A stretch of DNA of 49,911 nt from RGIG9608 sp045612365 (GTDB lineage: Bacteria; Bacteroidota; Bacteroidia; Bacteroidales; Paludibacteraceae). A program made the translations under genes and the position numbers. The DNA lies in the NCBI GenBank assembly GCA_045612365.1, contig JAZKYY010000007.1:1-49911 (forward strand). Direction: 5' to 3'. Below the pieces are notes generated by a model. The model was not told the DNA's origin. It worked only from the letters and a program-made list of their open reading frames with translations, and searched no databases. Below are positions 1 through 8,513 of this stretch, piece after piece (position 1 is the stretch's first letter; each line of letters begins with the position of its first letter).

Positions 1-219
1 CCGCTTTGCTCATTATCGGAAGAATTGTCTTTATCGCTATCCTTATCCGCAGAGTCGGAATCTTTATCATTGTCTTTTCCACTCTGCTGGTCTTTCAGCT
101 GATTTTCCAACTGTTCTATACGGTTGAGTAACTCTTCGTTAACGTTATCGCACGAGGCAAAACCAAAACTCAATGCAGCAAAAAGTGCTGCTACGAATAA
201 AAATCTGTTCTTTTTCATA
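1..219 (-). CDS. Lipoprotein, 3' end outside window (candidate DGR target protein)
   Basis: Start ATG at 217-219, reading leftward off the window. The first 73 residues are visible. A typical lipoprotein signal comes first (MKKNRFLFVAALFAALSFGF) followed by a lipobox ending ASC, so Cys23 would be lipidated. Next is a short coiled-coil-like stretch (VNEELLNRIEQLENQL), then a very acidic, low-complexity Asp/Lys/Ser linker. No catalytic or binding domain is visible before the edge. It begins 14 nt after the stop of the Avd-like gene, so the two are probably co-transcribed. In Bacteroidales DGRs the diversified protein is often a lipoprotein displaying a C-type-lectin fold. That role is inferred here from position only; the diagnostic C-terminal region is missing. 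Confidence 0.75.
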
Positions 220-233
220 AATAGTTGTTTTTT

Positions 234-977
234 TTAATTAATATGATTTTGTTTATAATACGCTTTCCATTTCTTGAGGTGATCTTCCACCTCCACTATC
301 TTTTCGCAGAGATAAGCAAATTGTTTGAGGGAAAGTTGTTTACTGTCGTGCAATACCCGCACGCATAGTTTCACCTCTATCAATTGCTCCAATGCCTCTG
401 TGAGGTAAGCACTTTTTGTTTCTGCCTCTTTTTGGTCATTGGCATGATAAATGCATACCTCAAGGCGCAACAAACGCTTTTTTATGTCCTCGCCCAACGT
501 GTAGCGATAGTCCTTGCTCATCTTTGCGCAGTCGTGAAAAAGACGTAGCAAAAGGTCGTATGCCAAGCGAAAAACAGGCAAGCCAATATCCTTTGCATGC
601 TGCTCGTTTTCAGCTTTTCTCTTTCGGCTTTCGCCTTTCGGAATCACCTTGGGTTCTTTCACCTGTGTTGCACTCTTCCATTCCCCAAAAGATTGCTCGC
701 TTTGCGGAGACTGCACCCAAGCACGCACCACTTTTTTCTCCCGATCCACTCGGGCTTCAGGGAGGTATTTGAACAACGCCTCATCGGGGAAACCCACCGA
801 AATAACCTCATCGCCTATCAACTTGACGTAGCGTTTGGTGGGTTTGAAACCATAGAGGCGGGTGAGCACAAACGCCGATTGCTCGTAAGCTCGCCAAAAC
901 TTTCCTTCCAAAAACAACACCAAGTCATCGGCTTGTCGCTCTCGCTCGAGCTGCAATATCTCTTCAATCTTAGGCAT
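234..977 (-). CDS. MutS-I-like / Avd-like fusion protein (DGR accessory protein)
   Basis: 247 aa in two parts. Residues ~15-90 resemble MutS domain I: a DDLVLFLEGKFWRAYEQSA segment, then a VISVGFPDEALFKYL segment like the mismatch-repair GFP-x-HAL-x-YL motif. After a charged linker (~100-130), residues ~130-245 form an all-helical segment (LPVFRLAYDLLLRLFHDC; DYRYTLGEDIKKRLLRLEVC; LSLKQFAYLCEKIVEVEDHL). I recognise this as the Avd / four-helix-bundle family that works with DGR reverse transcriptases; related bundles also occur inside 23S rRNA intervening sequences. MutS-like accessory proteins are known beside DGRs. It lacks the ATPase half of MutS, so it is not a repair enzyme. It sits directly upstream of a lipoprotein gene. 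The reverse transcriptase and template/variable repeats are not in the window. Confidence 0.8.
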   Translation of the reverse strand: MPKIEEILQLERERQADDLVLFLEGKFWRAYEQSAFVLTRLYGFKPTKRYVKLIGDEVISVGFPDEALFKYLPEARVDREKKVVRAWVQSPQSEQSFGEWKSATQVKEPKVIPKGESRKRKAENEQHAKDIGLPVFRLAYDLLLRLFHDCAKMSKDYRYTLGEDIKKRLLRLEVCIYHANDQKEAETKSAYLTEALEQLIEVKLCVRVLHDSKQLSLKQFAYLCEKIVEVEDHLKKWKAYYKQNHIN

Positions 978-1082
978 CTCTATCTTGTTTTTTACATAAA
1001 AATACGCCGTTCTGCGGCGTGCAAAACAGCGTAATTATGAATAGATTGAGGAGGTCAGAAACGTCCAAAACCCCTGTATTTC

Positions 1083-1127
<45 letters not shown>

Positions 1128-1208
1128 TCTTCTTTTTGCAGACTAAACCATGTATTGCTAAAACTTCTCATACTCTTCTCCGACCTAATCGTTGAAAAAA
1201 TCTTGCGA

Positions 1209-1216
1209 CAAAGGTA
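1209..1216 (-). promoter_or_regulatory. -7 box TACCTTTG upstream of the Avd-like operon
   Basis: On the minus strand the box reads TACCTTTG, a match to the Bacteroidota TAnnTTTG element. It lies 232 nt upstream of the Avd-like start codon and beyond the microsatellite. No convincing -33 TTTG sits at the usual ~20-nt spacing, so the call is moderate. Confidence 0.5.
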
Positions 1217-1261
1217 AAAAACTTTTTCAAGAAAAGAATCTGAAAAAAAATAAAAAACCTG

Positions 1262-2188
1262 CTACGAGGATGCGAGCAACCTTCCTTGCCACGTGTTGCG
1301 CTGGGCAAGGCGTTTTTCTATTTTTACTGCAAATTCATAATTTTTCAGTCCCCAATCTGGAGCCACAATTAATTCTTTTGGCGATTGAGAAACAAAACGC
1401 TCTACAGCAATTTCAGGATTCAGCCATTCCAAAAAATCAACAACTAAATCGATATATTCTTCAGCAGTAAAGAGATGAAACCATTCTGGATTTTCAACAA
1501 ATTGCTTTGCCATTTTTGTTCCTTTGATAATTTGCAACTGATGAAGTTTCAAACAATGAATAGGCAACTGCGACAAGTTACGAGCATGCTCAATCAGTTG
1601 CGCCCTACTTTCGCACGGCAAACCCAAAATCAAATGTGCGCCAACAGAGATTCCTCTTTCTGCTGTAGATTTTATTGTTTCAGCTGCCACCAGAAACGAA
1701 TGACCTCTATTTATAAATTTAAGCGTATCTTCGCATGTAGATTCTACCCCATATTCAAGCATCACAAACTTTTTGGAAGATACCTCAGAAAGATAATCCA
1801 ACAGTTCTTTACTCACACAATCGGGACGCGTTCCAATTACAATTCCGGAAATTTTATTGTGACGTAAAGCTTCCTCGTAAATAGAAATCAAATCATTCAA
1901 ACTACCATAGGTATTTGTAAACGACTGAAAGTATGCAAGGTATTTTTGAGTTTTATACTTATAATCAAAAAAAAGCACACCTTCATCTATTTGCTGAGTA
2001 ATTGATTTGTACGACCTACAATAATCTGGTGTAAACGATTGGTTGTTACAATAAGTACAACCTCCATTTCCAATCTTTCCATCCCGATTGGGACAAGAAA
2101 ATCCTGCATTTATAGAAACCTTTTGAACTCGTCCGTTAAATATCTTTTTCAGTTCAGTAGCGTAGTCTTTGTAACGTTTTTCCATCAT
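1262..2188 (-). CDS. TIGR01212-type radical SAM protein (YhcC-like)
   Basis: 308 aa. The N-terminal signature VSINAGFSCPNRDGKIGNGG followed by CTYCNN is the radical SAM cluster motif of the TIGR01212/YhcC family, in which the first Cys is well separated from the CxxC pair. Downstream GTRPDC, LEYGVEST and GAHLILGLPCE segments also fit the family. The size is normal for it. The exact substrate is not settled for the family as I know it; a role in tRNA or other RNA modification is often suggested. It is the last gene of the pheS-to-yhcC operon and its ATG overlaps the stop of the preceding gene by 4 nt, which points to translational coupling. Confidence 0.88.
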   Translation of the reverse strand: MMEKRYKDYATELKKIFNGRVQKVSINAGFSCPNRDGKIGNGGCTYCNNQSFTPDYCRSYKSITQQIDEGVLFFDYKYKTQKYLAYFQSFTNTYGSLNDLISIYEEALRHNKISGIVIGTRPDCVSKELLDYLSEVSSKKFVMLEYGVESTCEDTLKFINRGHSFLVAAETIKSTAERGISVGAHLILGLPCESRAQLIEHARNLSQLPIHCLKLHQLQIIKGTKMAKQFVENPEWFHLFTAEEYIDLVVDFLEWLNPEIAVERFVSQSPKELIVAPDWGLKNYEFAVKIEKRLAQRNTWQGRLLASS

Positions 2189-2574
2189 TCTAGATAAAAT
2201 TCATAATCCGCTGTTGCTCCAAAAAGATATACGTTGGTCAATTGGTCGTTTACAAAATTGAGCACAATTTTCATCTCCAACGTTTCTGAACAATTTATAG
2301 AAGTCTGACATTTAGAAACTAACATCGATGTATTATTAGAAAGTCGCTGAAAATCGATACTCTCAACACTCTGACAGTCAAACTTTTTTTTATCAATCAT
2401 GATGAACATATCATCGTCGATAAGGCAACAAATACCCATCATTTTCTTTTCTTCCGTCTTTTTGGCGGTTTTGTCAAAAACAGAATAACCTGTAAGCGGG
2501 AGATAAAAATCTTCCGAAAAAACTGTAAGTGAAAAACATACTATTATTATTGCAATACAAATGATTCGTTTCAT
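2185..2574 (-). CDS. Small secreted protein, unknown function
   Basis: 129 aa. Residues 1-20 (MKRIICIAIIIVCFSLTVFS) form a Sec signal peptide with cleavage probably after VFS, so the product should be periplasmic. The mature part is about 109 residues, mixed alpha/beta by eye, with four or more Cys that could form disulfides. I do not recognise a family. Both ends overlap the neighbouring operon genes by 4 nt (lpxB upstream, the radical SAM gene downstream), so it is almost certainly translated with them. Confidence 0.7.
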   Translation of the reverse strand: MKRIICIAIIIVCFSLTVFSEDFYLPLTGYSVFDKTAKKTEEKKMMGICCLIDDDMFIMIDKKKFDCQSVESIDFQRLSNNTSMLVSKCQTSINCSETLEMKIVLNFVNDQLTNVYLFGATADYEFYLE

Positions 2575-3701
2575 TTTTGTAGTTTTTCAACAATCAATTC
2601 TGCAGTTGTTGCTGCACAATTCTGATTACCAAGTTTATAAATAACATCCTCAAAACCACGTTTTTGCTCGGTTCTATAGGTTTTATCAAAAAGTATTTTT
2701 TTTAACTCTTGCTGCAAACGCTCTTCAGTAAAAAGATGTGCAACAAGTTCTTTTACAACCTCTTTATTTGCAATCAAATTTACCAATGAAACAAACGGAA
2801 CGCGAATAACAATTTTCTTCAGCAAAGAAGCTAATCGGCCTCCAAAAACGTGATATACAACAACTTCTGGAGTTTTCAACAGGGCAGTTTCAAGAGTTGC
2901 TGTTCCGGAATTAACAATTGCTGCCTCCGCATGTTGTACGAGGTCAAATGTTTGGTTGAAAACAACTGGAACATCGCAACCAAACTGATTATAAAAATCG
3001 ATGGAATAACTTGGAGCTCCCGCCACAACAAACTGAAAATTTGGGAAAATCTCCTTCATCTTTAACATTTTAGGCAAACAACTTACAATTTCTTGCTTTC
3101 GACTTCCTGCCAAAAGAGCAACGATTGGTTTTTGGGAAGATATATTATTTTTCTCACAAAATGCAGATAGATTTCTAGGATTATTGTGCAAAAATTCTCG
3201 AACTGAATCCATCGTCGGATTTCCAACATAATGTATTGGATATTTATGTTTTTTATAAAAATCGACTTCAAAAGGGAGAATACAGAACATCTCGTCAACC
3301 AATTTTTTTATTGATTTTATTCTGTACTCCTTCCACGCCCAAATTTTAGGAGAAATATAATAGAAGACTGGAACTTTTATTGTTTCTTTTACAAACTTTG
3401 CTATTCGCAAATTAAAACTCGGATAATCCACCAAAATAACAACATCAGGAGAAAAAGTAAGAATACTTTCTTTACAGATTTTTATATTAGAAAGCACTTT
3501 ACGGATATTCAACAATACATTTATAATACCCATAAAAGCCATATTTCTGTAATGCTGAACCATTGTTCCTCCTTGAGCGCGCATCAAATCTCCTCCAAGA
3601 AAACAAAACTCTGCATTAGAATCCTTTTGCTTCAATTCTCGCATCAAATTCGAGGCATGCAAATCACCCGAAGCTTCTCCTGCTATTACAAAATACTTCA
3701 T
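2571..3701 (-). CDS. lpxB: Lipid-A-disaccharide synthase
   Basis: 376 aa from the chosen start. LpxB (GT19) joins UDP-2,3-diacylglucosamine to lipid X, giving the tetra-acyl disaccharide of lipid A at the inner membrane. Family marks: MKYFVIAGEASGDLH at the N-terminus, FLGGDLM, VILVDYPSFNLRIAKF, YYISPKIWAWKEYRI, and later VALLAGSRKQEI and VNSGTATLETALL. I placed the start at MKYF because homologues begin there and because this ATG follows directly after the stop of the upstream gene; a 7-residue upstream extension (start at 3722) overlaps that gene and is unlikely. It follows surE and a small membrane gene, a common Bacteroidales arrangement. Confidence 0.95.
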   Translation of the reverse strand: MKYFVIAGEASGDLHASNLMRELKQKDSNAEFCFLGGDLMRAQGGTMVQHYRNMAFMGIINVLLNIRKVLSNIKICKESILTFSPDVVILVDYPSFNLRIAKFVKETIKVPVFYYISPKIWAWKEYRIKSIKKLVDEMFCILPFEVDFYKKHKYPIHYVGNPTMDSVREFLHNNPRNLSAFCEKNNISSQKPIVALLAGSRKQEIVSCLPKMLKMKEIFPNFQFVVAGAPSYSIDFYNQFGCDVPVVFNQTFDLVQHAEAAIVNSGTATLETALLKTPEVVVYHVFGGRLASLLKKIVIRVPFVSLVNLIANKEVVKELVAHLFTEERLQQELKKILFDKTYRTEQKRGFEDVIYKLGNQNCAATTAELIVEKLQK

Positions 3702-3702
3702 T

Positions 3703-3993
3703 CTACAACAAACAAATAGCAATTATGAAATAAATAAATGTACAAGACAATAAAGCACTACAAACTCGCCAATACTCTAACTTGTAAAAAATGTATAACC
3801 CAACTAAATTTGGGAAAACTGATATAATAAAGAGTTTGAAGAAAAAAACTCCATAATTTACCATATTTTCAAAAACAGATAAAAAATCGCTACCAGCTCG
3901 TTGTGCAAGCACTTCAATAAAAGCAGATCCCATTAATAGAGGAAGCAATACCCCTCCTATAAAACCAATGTAAAACTTGTTATAACGTTTCAT
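3703..3993 (-). CDS. Small integral membrane protein between surE and lpxB
   Basis: 96 aa with three hydrophobic stretches: about 8-25 (YIGFIGGVLLPLLMGSAF), 46-67 and 77-96. They are joined by short polar loops, so it is a three-pass inner-membrane protein. No catalytic motif is visible and I recognise no named family. It overlaps the end of surE by 14 nt, and lpxB begins immediately after it, so it is co-translated. The position suggests an accessory role in envelope biogenesis, which is an inference. Confidence 0.7.
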   Translation of the reverse strand: MKRYNKFYIGFIGGVLLPLLMGSAFIEVLAQRAGSDFLSVFENMVNYGVFFFKLFIISVFPNLVGLYIFYKLEYWRVCSALLSCTFIYFIIAICLL

Positions 3994-4744
3994 AACCGCT
4001 ATTCTTCAACTGATCAAGTGATTCGTAATCAGTGAGATCAATACGTTGAGGGACTATGGAGATAAACCCATTTTTATGAGCCCATTCATCAGAACGAACG
4101 TCATCTTCGCTCTTACTCACAAAACTACCCGTAAGCCAAAAATATCGTTTTCCGTCAGGTTTATGACGTTCATCAAACTCTTCTGTCCATACTCCACTAC
4201 CCTGAGAACAGACTTTCATTCCTTTTATCTTTCCCGATGGCGCATTTACGTTCAAACAAACACCTTTTTTCAATGGTTCATTTAAGACTTTCTCAATAAT
4301 GGTTCTAAAATAAGGCAAACAAAAAGTAAAATCAATCGTTTTATTATCCGAACAAAAAGAGAAACCAACTGAAGAAACTCCTTGTATACATCCTTCAAAA
4401 ACAGCACCCATTGTACCCGAATAAAGCACATTGATAGAAGAGTTTGAACCATGATTAATGCCTGAAAGGATCAGATCAGGCTCTTTATGGAGAATTTTAT
4501 TTAGCGCTAATTTAACGCAATCGGTTGGAGTTCCAGAGCATGAGAAAACATTAAGATTCAGCTCTTCATACAACTTCTGACAATAAATAGGATGTTCTAC
4601 CGTAATAGCATTTGACTGACCAGAGCGAGCTCCATTTGGCGCAACCACAACTACTCGACCAAAATCTTTTGCCAAATCAGCGAGTAGTTTTATTCCCAAA
4701 GAATCAACTCCATCGTCGTTAGTTATCAAAATAAGTTTCTCCAT
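3980..4744 (-). CDS. surE: 5'/3'-nucleotidase SurE
   Basis: 254 aa, the normal size. SurE is a metal-dependent nucleoside monophosphate phosphatase, active also on short polyphosphate in some species. Signature segments: ILITNDDGVDSLGI with the paired metal-binding Asp residues (10-11), VVAPNGARSGQSNAIT, CSGTPTDCVKLAL and LILSGINHGSN with the Asn that completes the metal site. It ends within the next gene and starts 5 nt after gldF, consistent with one operon. Confidence 0.95.
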   Translation of the reverse strand: MEKLILITNDDGVDSLGIKLLADLAKDFGRVVVVAPNGARSGQSNAITVEHPIYCQKLYEELNLNVFSCSGTPTDCVKLALNKILHKEPDLILSGINHGSNSSINVLYSGTMGAVFEGCIQGVSSVGFSFCSDNKTIDFTFCLPYFRTIIEKVLNEPLKKGVCLNVNAPSGKIKGMKVCSQGSGVWTEEFDERHKPDGKRYFWLTGSFVSKSEDDVRSDEWAHKNGFISIVPQRIDLTDYESLDQLKNSGYETL

Positions 4745-4749
4745 AATTA

Positions 4750-5472
4750 TTAATCAATTATTTTCAACCATGTAAAAATCAAAAATATTGCAGGAACTGA
4801 TAAAAAATAACAAACATCTCTGCTATCCAACACACCACGACTCATCGAGACATAGTGAGCATCTATACCTAAAGAAGAAATAATTTGTGAAAAATTTCCA
4901 GATGTAAAAACAGAAGAAAGAAGTTCAAATCCATAAAAAAATGAGAAACACAGCGTAACGGCAACAACAAAAGCAATCAGCTGATTTTTACTCAACGAGG
5001 AAGAAAAGACTCCTATGGCAACATATGCAATTGCCAAAAAGACTAATCCAATAAATGACCCCCAAAAAGCACCAACATCCACATTTCCTACAGGTTCTGC
5101 CAATAAAACTATCGAAATGTACCAAACAATTGTCGGAAGTAGAGCTATCAGCATAAGGGTTAGTCCTGCCAAATATTTAGAAATAATTATTGAAAGCTTT
5201 CTTAAAGGCTTGGTATAGAGGAGTTCTATTGTTCCTTTGTCATTTTCATCTGCAAAAAGTTGCATAGTAACAGCAGGTGTAAGAAACAGATACAACCAAG
5301 GTGCTAACACAAAGAATCCATCAAGATTTGCGTATCCAGAATCCAAAACATTATATTCTCCAGGAAATATCCACAAAAAAAGTCCTGTAATAAGCAAAAA
5401 TATAACTATCACAACGTAGCCAACCGGCGAAGCAAAAAAACGACTTATTTCTTTCTTGTAAAGTGTAAACAT
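4750..5472 (-). CDS. gldF: ABC-2 permease GldF (gliding-type ABC transporter subunit)
   Basis: 240 aa from the start at MFTLYKKEISRFFASPVGY, the usual GldF N-terminus; 17 upstream in-frame residues overlap the preceding gene and are excluded. There are about six membrane segments, plus the DENDKGTIELLYTKPLRK loop typical of ABC-2 permeases of this group. In gliding Flavobacteriia GldF works with GldA (ATPase) and GldG. Here it is followed by surE and not by gldG, so the partner genes must lie elsewhere or be missing. Its presence is common in non-gliding Bacteroidota as well. Confidence 0.85.
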   Translation of the reverse strand: MFTLYKKEISRFFASPVGYVVIVIFLLITGLFLWIFPGEYNVLDSGYANLDGFFVLAPWLYLFLTPAVTMQLFADENDKGTIELLYTKPLRKLSIIISKYLAGLTLMLIALLPTIVWYISIVLLAEPVGNVDVGAFWGSFIGLVFLAIAYVAIGVFSSSLSKNQLIAFVVAVTLCFSFFYGFELLSSVFTSGNFSQIISSLGIDAHYVSMSRGVLDSRDVCYFLSVPAIFLIFTWLKIID

Positions 5473-5482
5473 CTTTGTTTTT

Positions 5483-7324
5483 TTAGAACGACTGCATATC
5501 ACACAAACGTTTGTAATATCCATCTTGATTAATTAAATCTTGATGTTTGCCTCGCTCCACAATTTCTCCCTCGTAAAGCACACAAATTTCATCTGCTTTT
5601 TGAATGGTAGAAAGACGGTGAGCAACAACCAAGGTAGTTCTGTTTTTCATTAAATTCTCCAAAGCTTCCTGTACCAATTTTTCCGACTCAGTATCAAGGG
5701 CAGATGTTGCCTCATCTAAAATAAGAATAGGAGGATTCTTTAGAATTGCGCGTGCAATACTCAACCTCTGACGTTGTCCACCTGAAAGTTTACTACCTCT
5801 ATCACCAATTGTTGTTTCATAACCATTTTCTGAAGCCATGATAAAATCGTGAGCATTAGCAGTTTTAGCGGCAGCAATAACATCTTCCATTGTTGCATTT
5901 TCTACTCCAAAAGAGATATTGTTAAAGAACGTATCGTTGAAAAGAATTGCTTCTTGATTTACATTTCCCATTAAATTTCGAATATCCTTCAATCTCAAGT
6001 TTTTAACATTCACTCCATCAATAGTCAACTCGCCTTTTTCTACATCGTAGAAACGAGGTAAAAGATCAACCAAAGTTGATTTTCCTGAGCCAGATTGTCC
6101 TACAAAAGCTATGGTTTTCCCTTTCTCTATTGTTAGATTAATATCCTTTAAAATCCACTTTTCTGCATAACGAAAAGATACATTTTTATACTCAATTTTA
6201 TCTTCAAAATCAAAATTCAAACGTTCAGGGCAAGAAGTTTCTACAATGCTCTCTTCCGCTTCTAAAATCCGATCTATTCTCTCAAGCGAAGCTAAACCTT
6301 TTTGGATACTATAACTTGCACGCGAAAGTTCTTTTGCAGGATTTATCACGCTATAAAAAATAACCAAATAATAGATAAATGAAGGTGCAGAAATTGAACT
6401 ATTGTTGTTAAGAATAAGAGACCCTCCATACCATAAAACAATGGCAATAACTACCGTTCCAAGAAACTCACTCATCGGATGTGCCAAGGCATGGCGACGA
6501 TTGATTCTATTAAATGTTTTTCTAATCTTCTCATTGAGAAGTGAAAAACGCTGACTTATTTTTTTTTCAGCATTAAAAGCTTTGACAATGCGCAACCCGC
6601 CAAGCGTTTCCTCTATCTGAGAAAGTAGTTCTCCTGTTTGCTCTTGACCTTCGGTCGATTTTTTCTTCAGCGACGATCCTATTTTTCCAATAAAATAGCC
6701 ACAAACAGGGAGCAGTACCAACACAAAAAAAGTAAGTTGCCAACTCATAACAAGCATCGTTGCCAAATAGACAATAATCATTATAGGATTTTTGAAAATC
6801 ATGTCCAGCGAACTCATGATTGACACTTCTACTTCGTTCACATCGCTTGTCATTCTTGACATGATATCGCCTTTCCGCTCTTCCGAGAAAAAACCAATAG
6901 GCAAAGAAAGTATTTTTTTATAGAGCTGATTTCTCAAATCTCGTAAAACTCCTGTACGAATCGGAATCATAAAAAATGAACCCAAAAAGGAAGTCCCTGT
7001 TTTGAAAAATGTCATAACAATGAGGAATACACCAAGCAAAAAGAGTGTAAAACCCGCCCCTTTGAAAAGAATTATCTGACCTATATAGTAAAATACATTG
7101 TTTTTAAGTGCTGAAGCAATATGTGTAAAACTATCATTCCAAGTCCAATCCACATGCAATACTGCATCAGTATTTATCCCAAATAAAATTTGTAATATAG
7201 GAATAATTGACGCAAAAGAGAACAACGTAAAAACCGTTGACAAAGCATGAAAAGTTATATTCAAGAAAATATATTTCTTGTAAGGATAGGCAAAGCGCTT
7301 CAGTAACTTAAATAACTTATGCAT
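5483..7324 (-). CDS. MsbA-like ABC exporter (fused permease and ATPase)
   Basis: 613 aa half-transporter. Residues ~15-340 carry six membrane helices of an exporter-type domain. Residues ~370-613 are the ATPase: Walker A GQSGSGKST, Q-loop NVNQEAILFND, signature LSGGQRQRLS, Walker B ILILDEATSALD, and switch VAHRLST. The best match is MsbA/lipid flippase-type exporters, and lpxB in the same operon supports lipid A or another lipid as cargo. Multidrug export cannot be ruled out. It follows pheS by 9 nt. Confidence 0.88.
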   Translation of the reverse strand: MHKLFKLLKRFAYPYKKYIFLNITFHALSTVFTLFSFASIIPILQILFGINTDAVLHVDWTWNDSFTHIASALKNNVFYYIGQIILFKGAGFTLFLLGVFLIVMTFFKTGTSFLGSFFMIPIRTGVLRDLRNQLYKKILSLPIGFFSEERKGDIMSRMTSDVNEVEVSIMSSLDMIFKNPIMIIVYLATMLVMSWQLTFFVLVLLPVCGYFIGKIGSSLKKKSTEGQEQTGELLSQIEETLGGLRIVKAFNAEKKISQRFSLLNEKIRKTFNRINRRHALAHPMSEFLGTVVIAIVLWYGGSLILNNNSSISAPSFIYYLVIFYSVINPAKELSRASYSIQKGLASLERIDRILEAEESIVETSCPERLNFDFEDKIEYKNVSFRYAEKWILKDINLTIEKGKTIAFVGQSGSGKSTLVDLLPRFYDVEKGELTIDGVNVKNLRLKDIRNLMGNVNQEAILFNDTFFNNISFGVENATMEDVIAAAKTANAHDFIMASENGYETTIGDRGSKLSGGQRQRLSIARAILKNPPILILDEATSALDTESEKLVQEALENLMKNRTTLVVAHRLSTIQKADEICVLYEGEIVERGKHQDLINQDGYYKRLCDMQSF

Positions 7325-7333
7325 AAAATTTAA

Positions 7334-8353
7334 CTAAAAACTTTCCTTGAACTGATCTAAGAATCTAACATCGTTTTCAGAAAACATTCTCAAATCTTTA
7401 ACTCTATACTTCAAGTTTGTGATGCGTTCTACTCCCATCCCGAAAGCATAGCCAGAATATTTTTTAGAATCTATTCCGCAAGATTCCAATACATTAGGAT
7501 CTACCATTCCACAACCTAATATTTCAACCCAACCCGTATTTTTACAAAATGGGCAACCTTTTCCTCCACATATATGGCAAGAAATATCCATCTCTGCACT
7601 TGGTTCTGTAAATGGAAAATATGAAGGACGTAAACGAATTCGAGTGTGCTCTCCAAACATTTCCTTAGCAAAATAAAGTAATGCTTGCTTCAAATCTGCA
7701 AACGAAACGTTTTCATCAATATAAAGTCCTTCTACTTGATGAAAAAAGCAATGCGCACGATAAGAAATAGCCTCATTACGATAAACACGACCAGGACAAA
7801 GCACTCGAATTGGTGGTTTTTGCTCTGTCATCACACGAGTTTGAACACTCGAAGTATGTGTTCTAAGCAAAATATCTGGCATTTTCTCAATAAAAAACGT
7901 GTCTTGCATATCGCGAGCTGGATGCTCAGGAGGGAAATTTAAAGCTTCAAAAACATGCCAATCATCCTCAACTTCAGGACCTTCGGCTACGGTAAACCCT
8001 AAACGAGAAAAAATCTCAATAATCTGACCTTTAACAATAGAAAGTGGATGGCGAGTTCCTAAAGCAATTGGGTCGCCAGGACGAGTCAAATCTTCACTAT
8101 CACCAGAAAATTGAACTTGATTAAAAGCTTCTTTTAAATCATTTATTTTATTTTGAGCCTTTTCTCGAAGTTGATTCAACATTTGCCCAATTTCTCTTTT
8201 TTGCTCATTTGGCACACTTCTAAAATCATTAAACAAAGCAGTAACCTCACCTTTTTTGCTCAAATATTTGATGCGCAAATTTTCAACATCTTCCTTTGAA
8301 TTTGCAGTCAAACCTTCAATAACTTCTAACAAAGAGTTTATTTTTTCTTTCAT
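7334..8353 (-). CDS. pheS: Phenylalanine-tRNA ligase alpha subunit
   Basis: 339 aa, the standard size. The N-terminal ~90 residues are the tRNA-binding coiled coil. The class II core follows, with GHPLS-like TRHPLSIVKGQI, GFTVAEGPEVEDDWHVFEALN, RTHTSSVQTRVM, the FFHQVEGLYID segment, and a glycine-rich end (GYAFGMGVERI). A CxxC-type insert (CHICGGKGCPFCKNTGWVE) is normal for this family. First gene of the leftward operon, with a TAnnTTTG box about 40 nt upstream. The beta subunit gene pheT is not adjacent; it lies ~35 kb away at 43061-45520. Confidence 0.97.
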   Translation of the reverse strand: MKEKINSLLEVIEGLTANSKEDVENLRIKYLSKKGEVTALFNDFRSVPNEQKREIGQMLNQLREKAQNKINDLKEAFNQVQFSGDSEDLTRPGDPIALGTRHPLSIVKGQIIEIFSRLGFTVAEGPEVEDDWHVFEALNFPPEHPARDMQDTFFIEKMPDILLRTHTSSVQTRVMTEQKPPIRVLCPGRVYRNEAISYRAHCFFHQVEGLYIDENVSFADLKQALLYFAKEMFGEHTRIRLRPSYFPFTEPSAEMDISCHICGGKGCPFCKNTGWVEILGCGMVDPNVLESCGIDSKKYSGYAFGMGVERITNLKYRVKDLRMFSENDVRFLDQFKESF

Positions 8354-8391
8354 CTCATTTAACGCGTTTATGTATAATTTGCAAAAATAAT

Positions 8392-8399
8392 GAAAAAGT
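8392..8399 (-). promoter_or_regulatory. -7 box TATTTTTG for the pheS operon
   Basis: Minus-strand TATTTTTG (TAnnTTTG type), 38 nt upstream of the pheS start codon, in the 160-bp divergent region. There is no clear -33 TTTG at ~20 nt. Confidence 0.5.
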
Positions 8400-8485
8400 T
8401 TACGAGAACAACAGAAATAAATCTCAAAACCAAACCAAATCTTGCTTTTATAATCTTTTTAAATACAAAACTCACAACTTATCGC

Positions 8486-8493
8486 TATCTTTG
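8486..8493 (+). promoter_or_regulatory. -7 box TATCTTTG for the coiled-coil membrane protein gene
   Basis: TATCTTTG ends 20 nt upstream of the ATG at 8514. Its last base overlaps a possible GTG start at 8493, which shows that the GTG cannot be the real start if this promoter is used. Confidence 0.6.
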
Positions 8494-8513
8494 TGGCTGA
8501 AAAATATGTAAGT

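Noticed and set aside
234..977. MutS mismatch-repair protein
   Set aside because: Only a domain-I-like part is present; the ATPase and clamp domains are missing and the C-terminal half is Avd-like.
597..1034. Rightward 145-aa open frame across the Avd-like gene
   Set aside because: It is antisense to a gene with clear family motifs and has no recognisable domain.
1192..1470. Rightward 92-aa frame near the 3' end of the radical SAM gene
   Set aside because: Lys-rich start from the AT-rich gap, then antisense to a real gene; no support.
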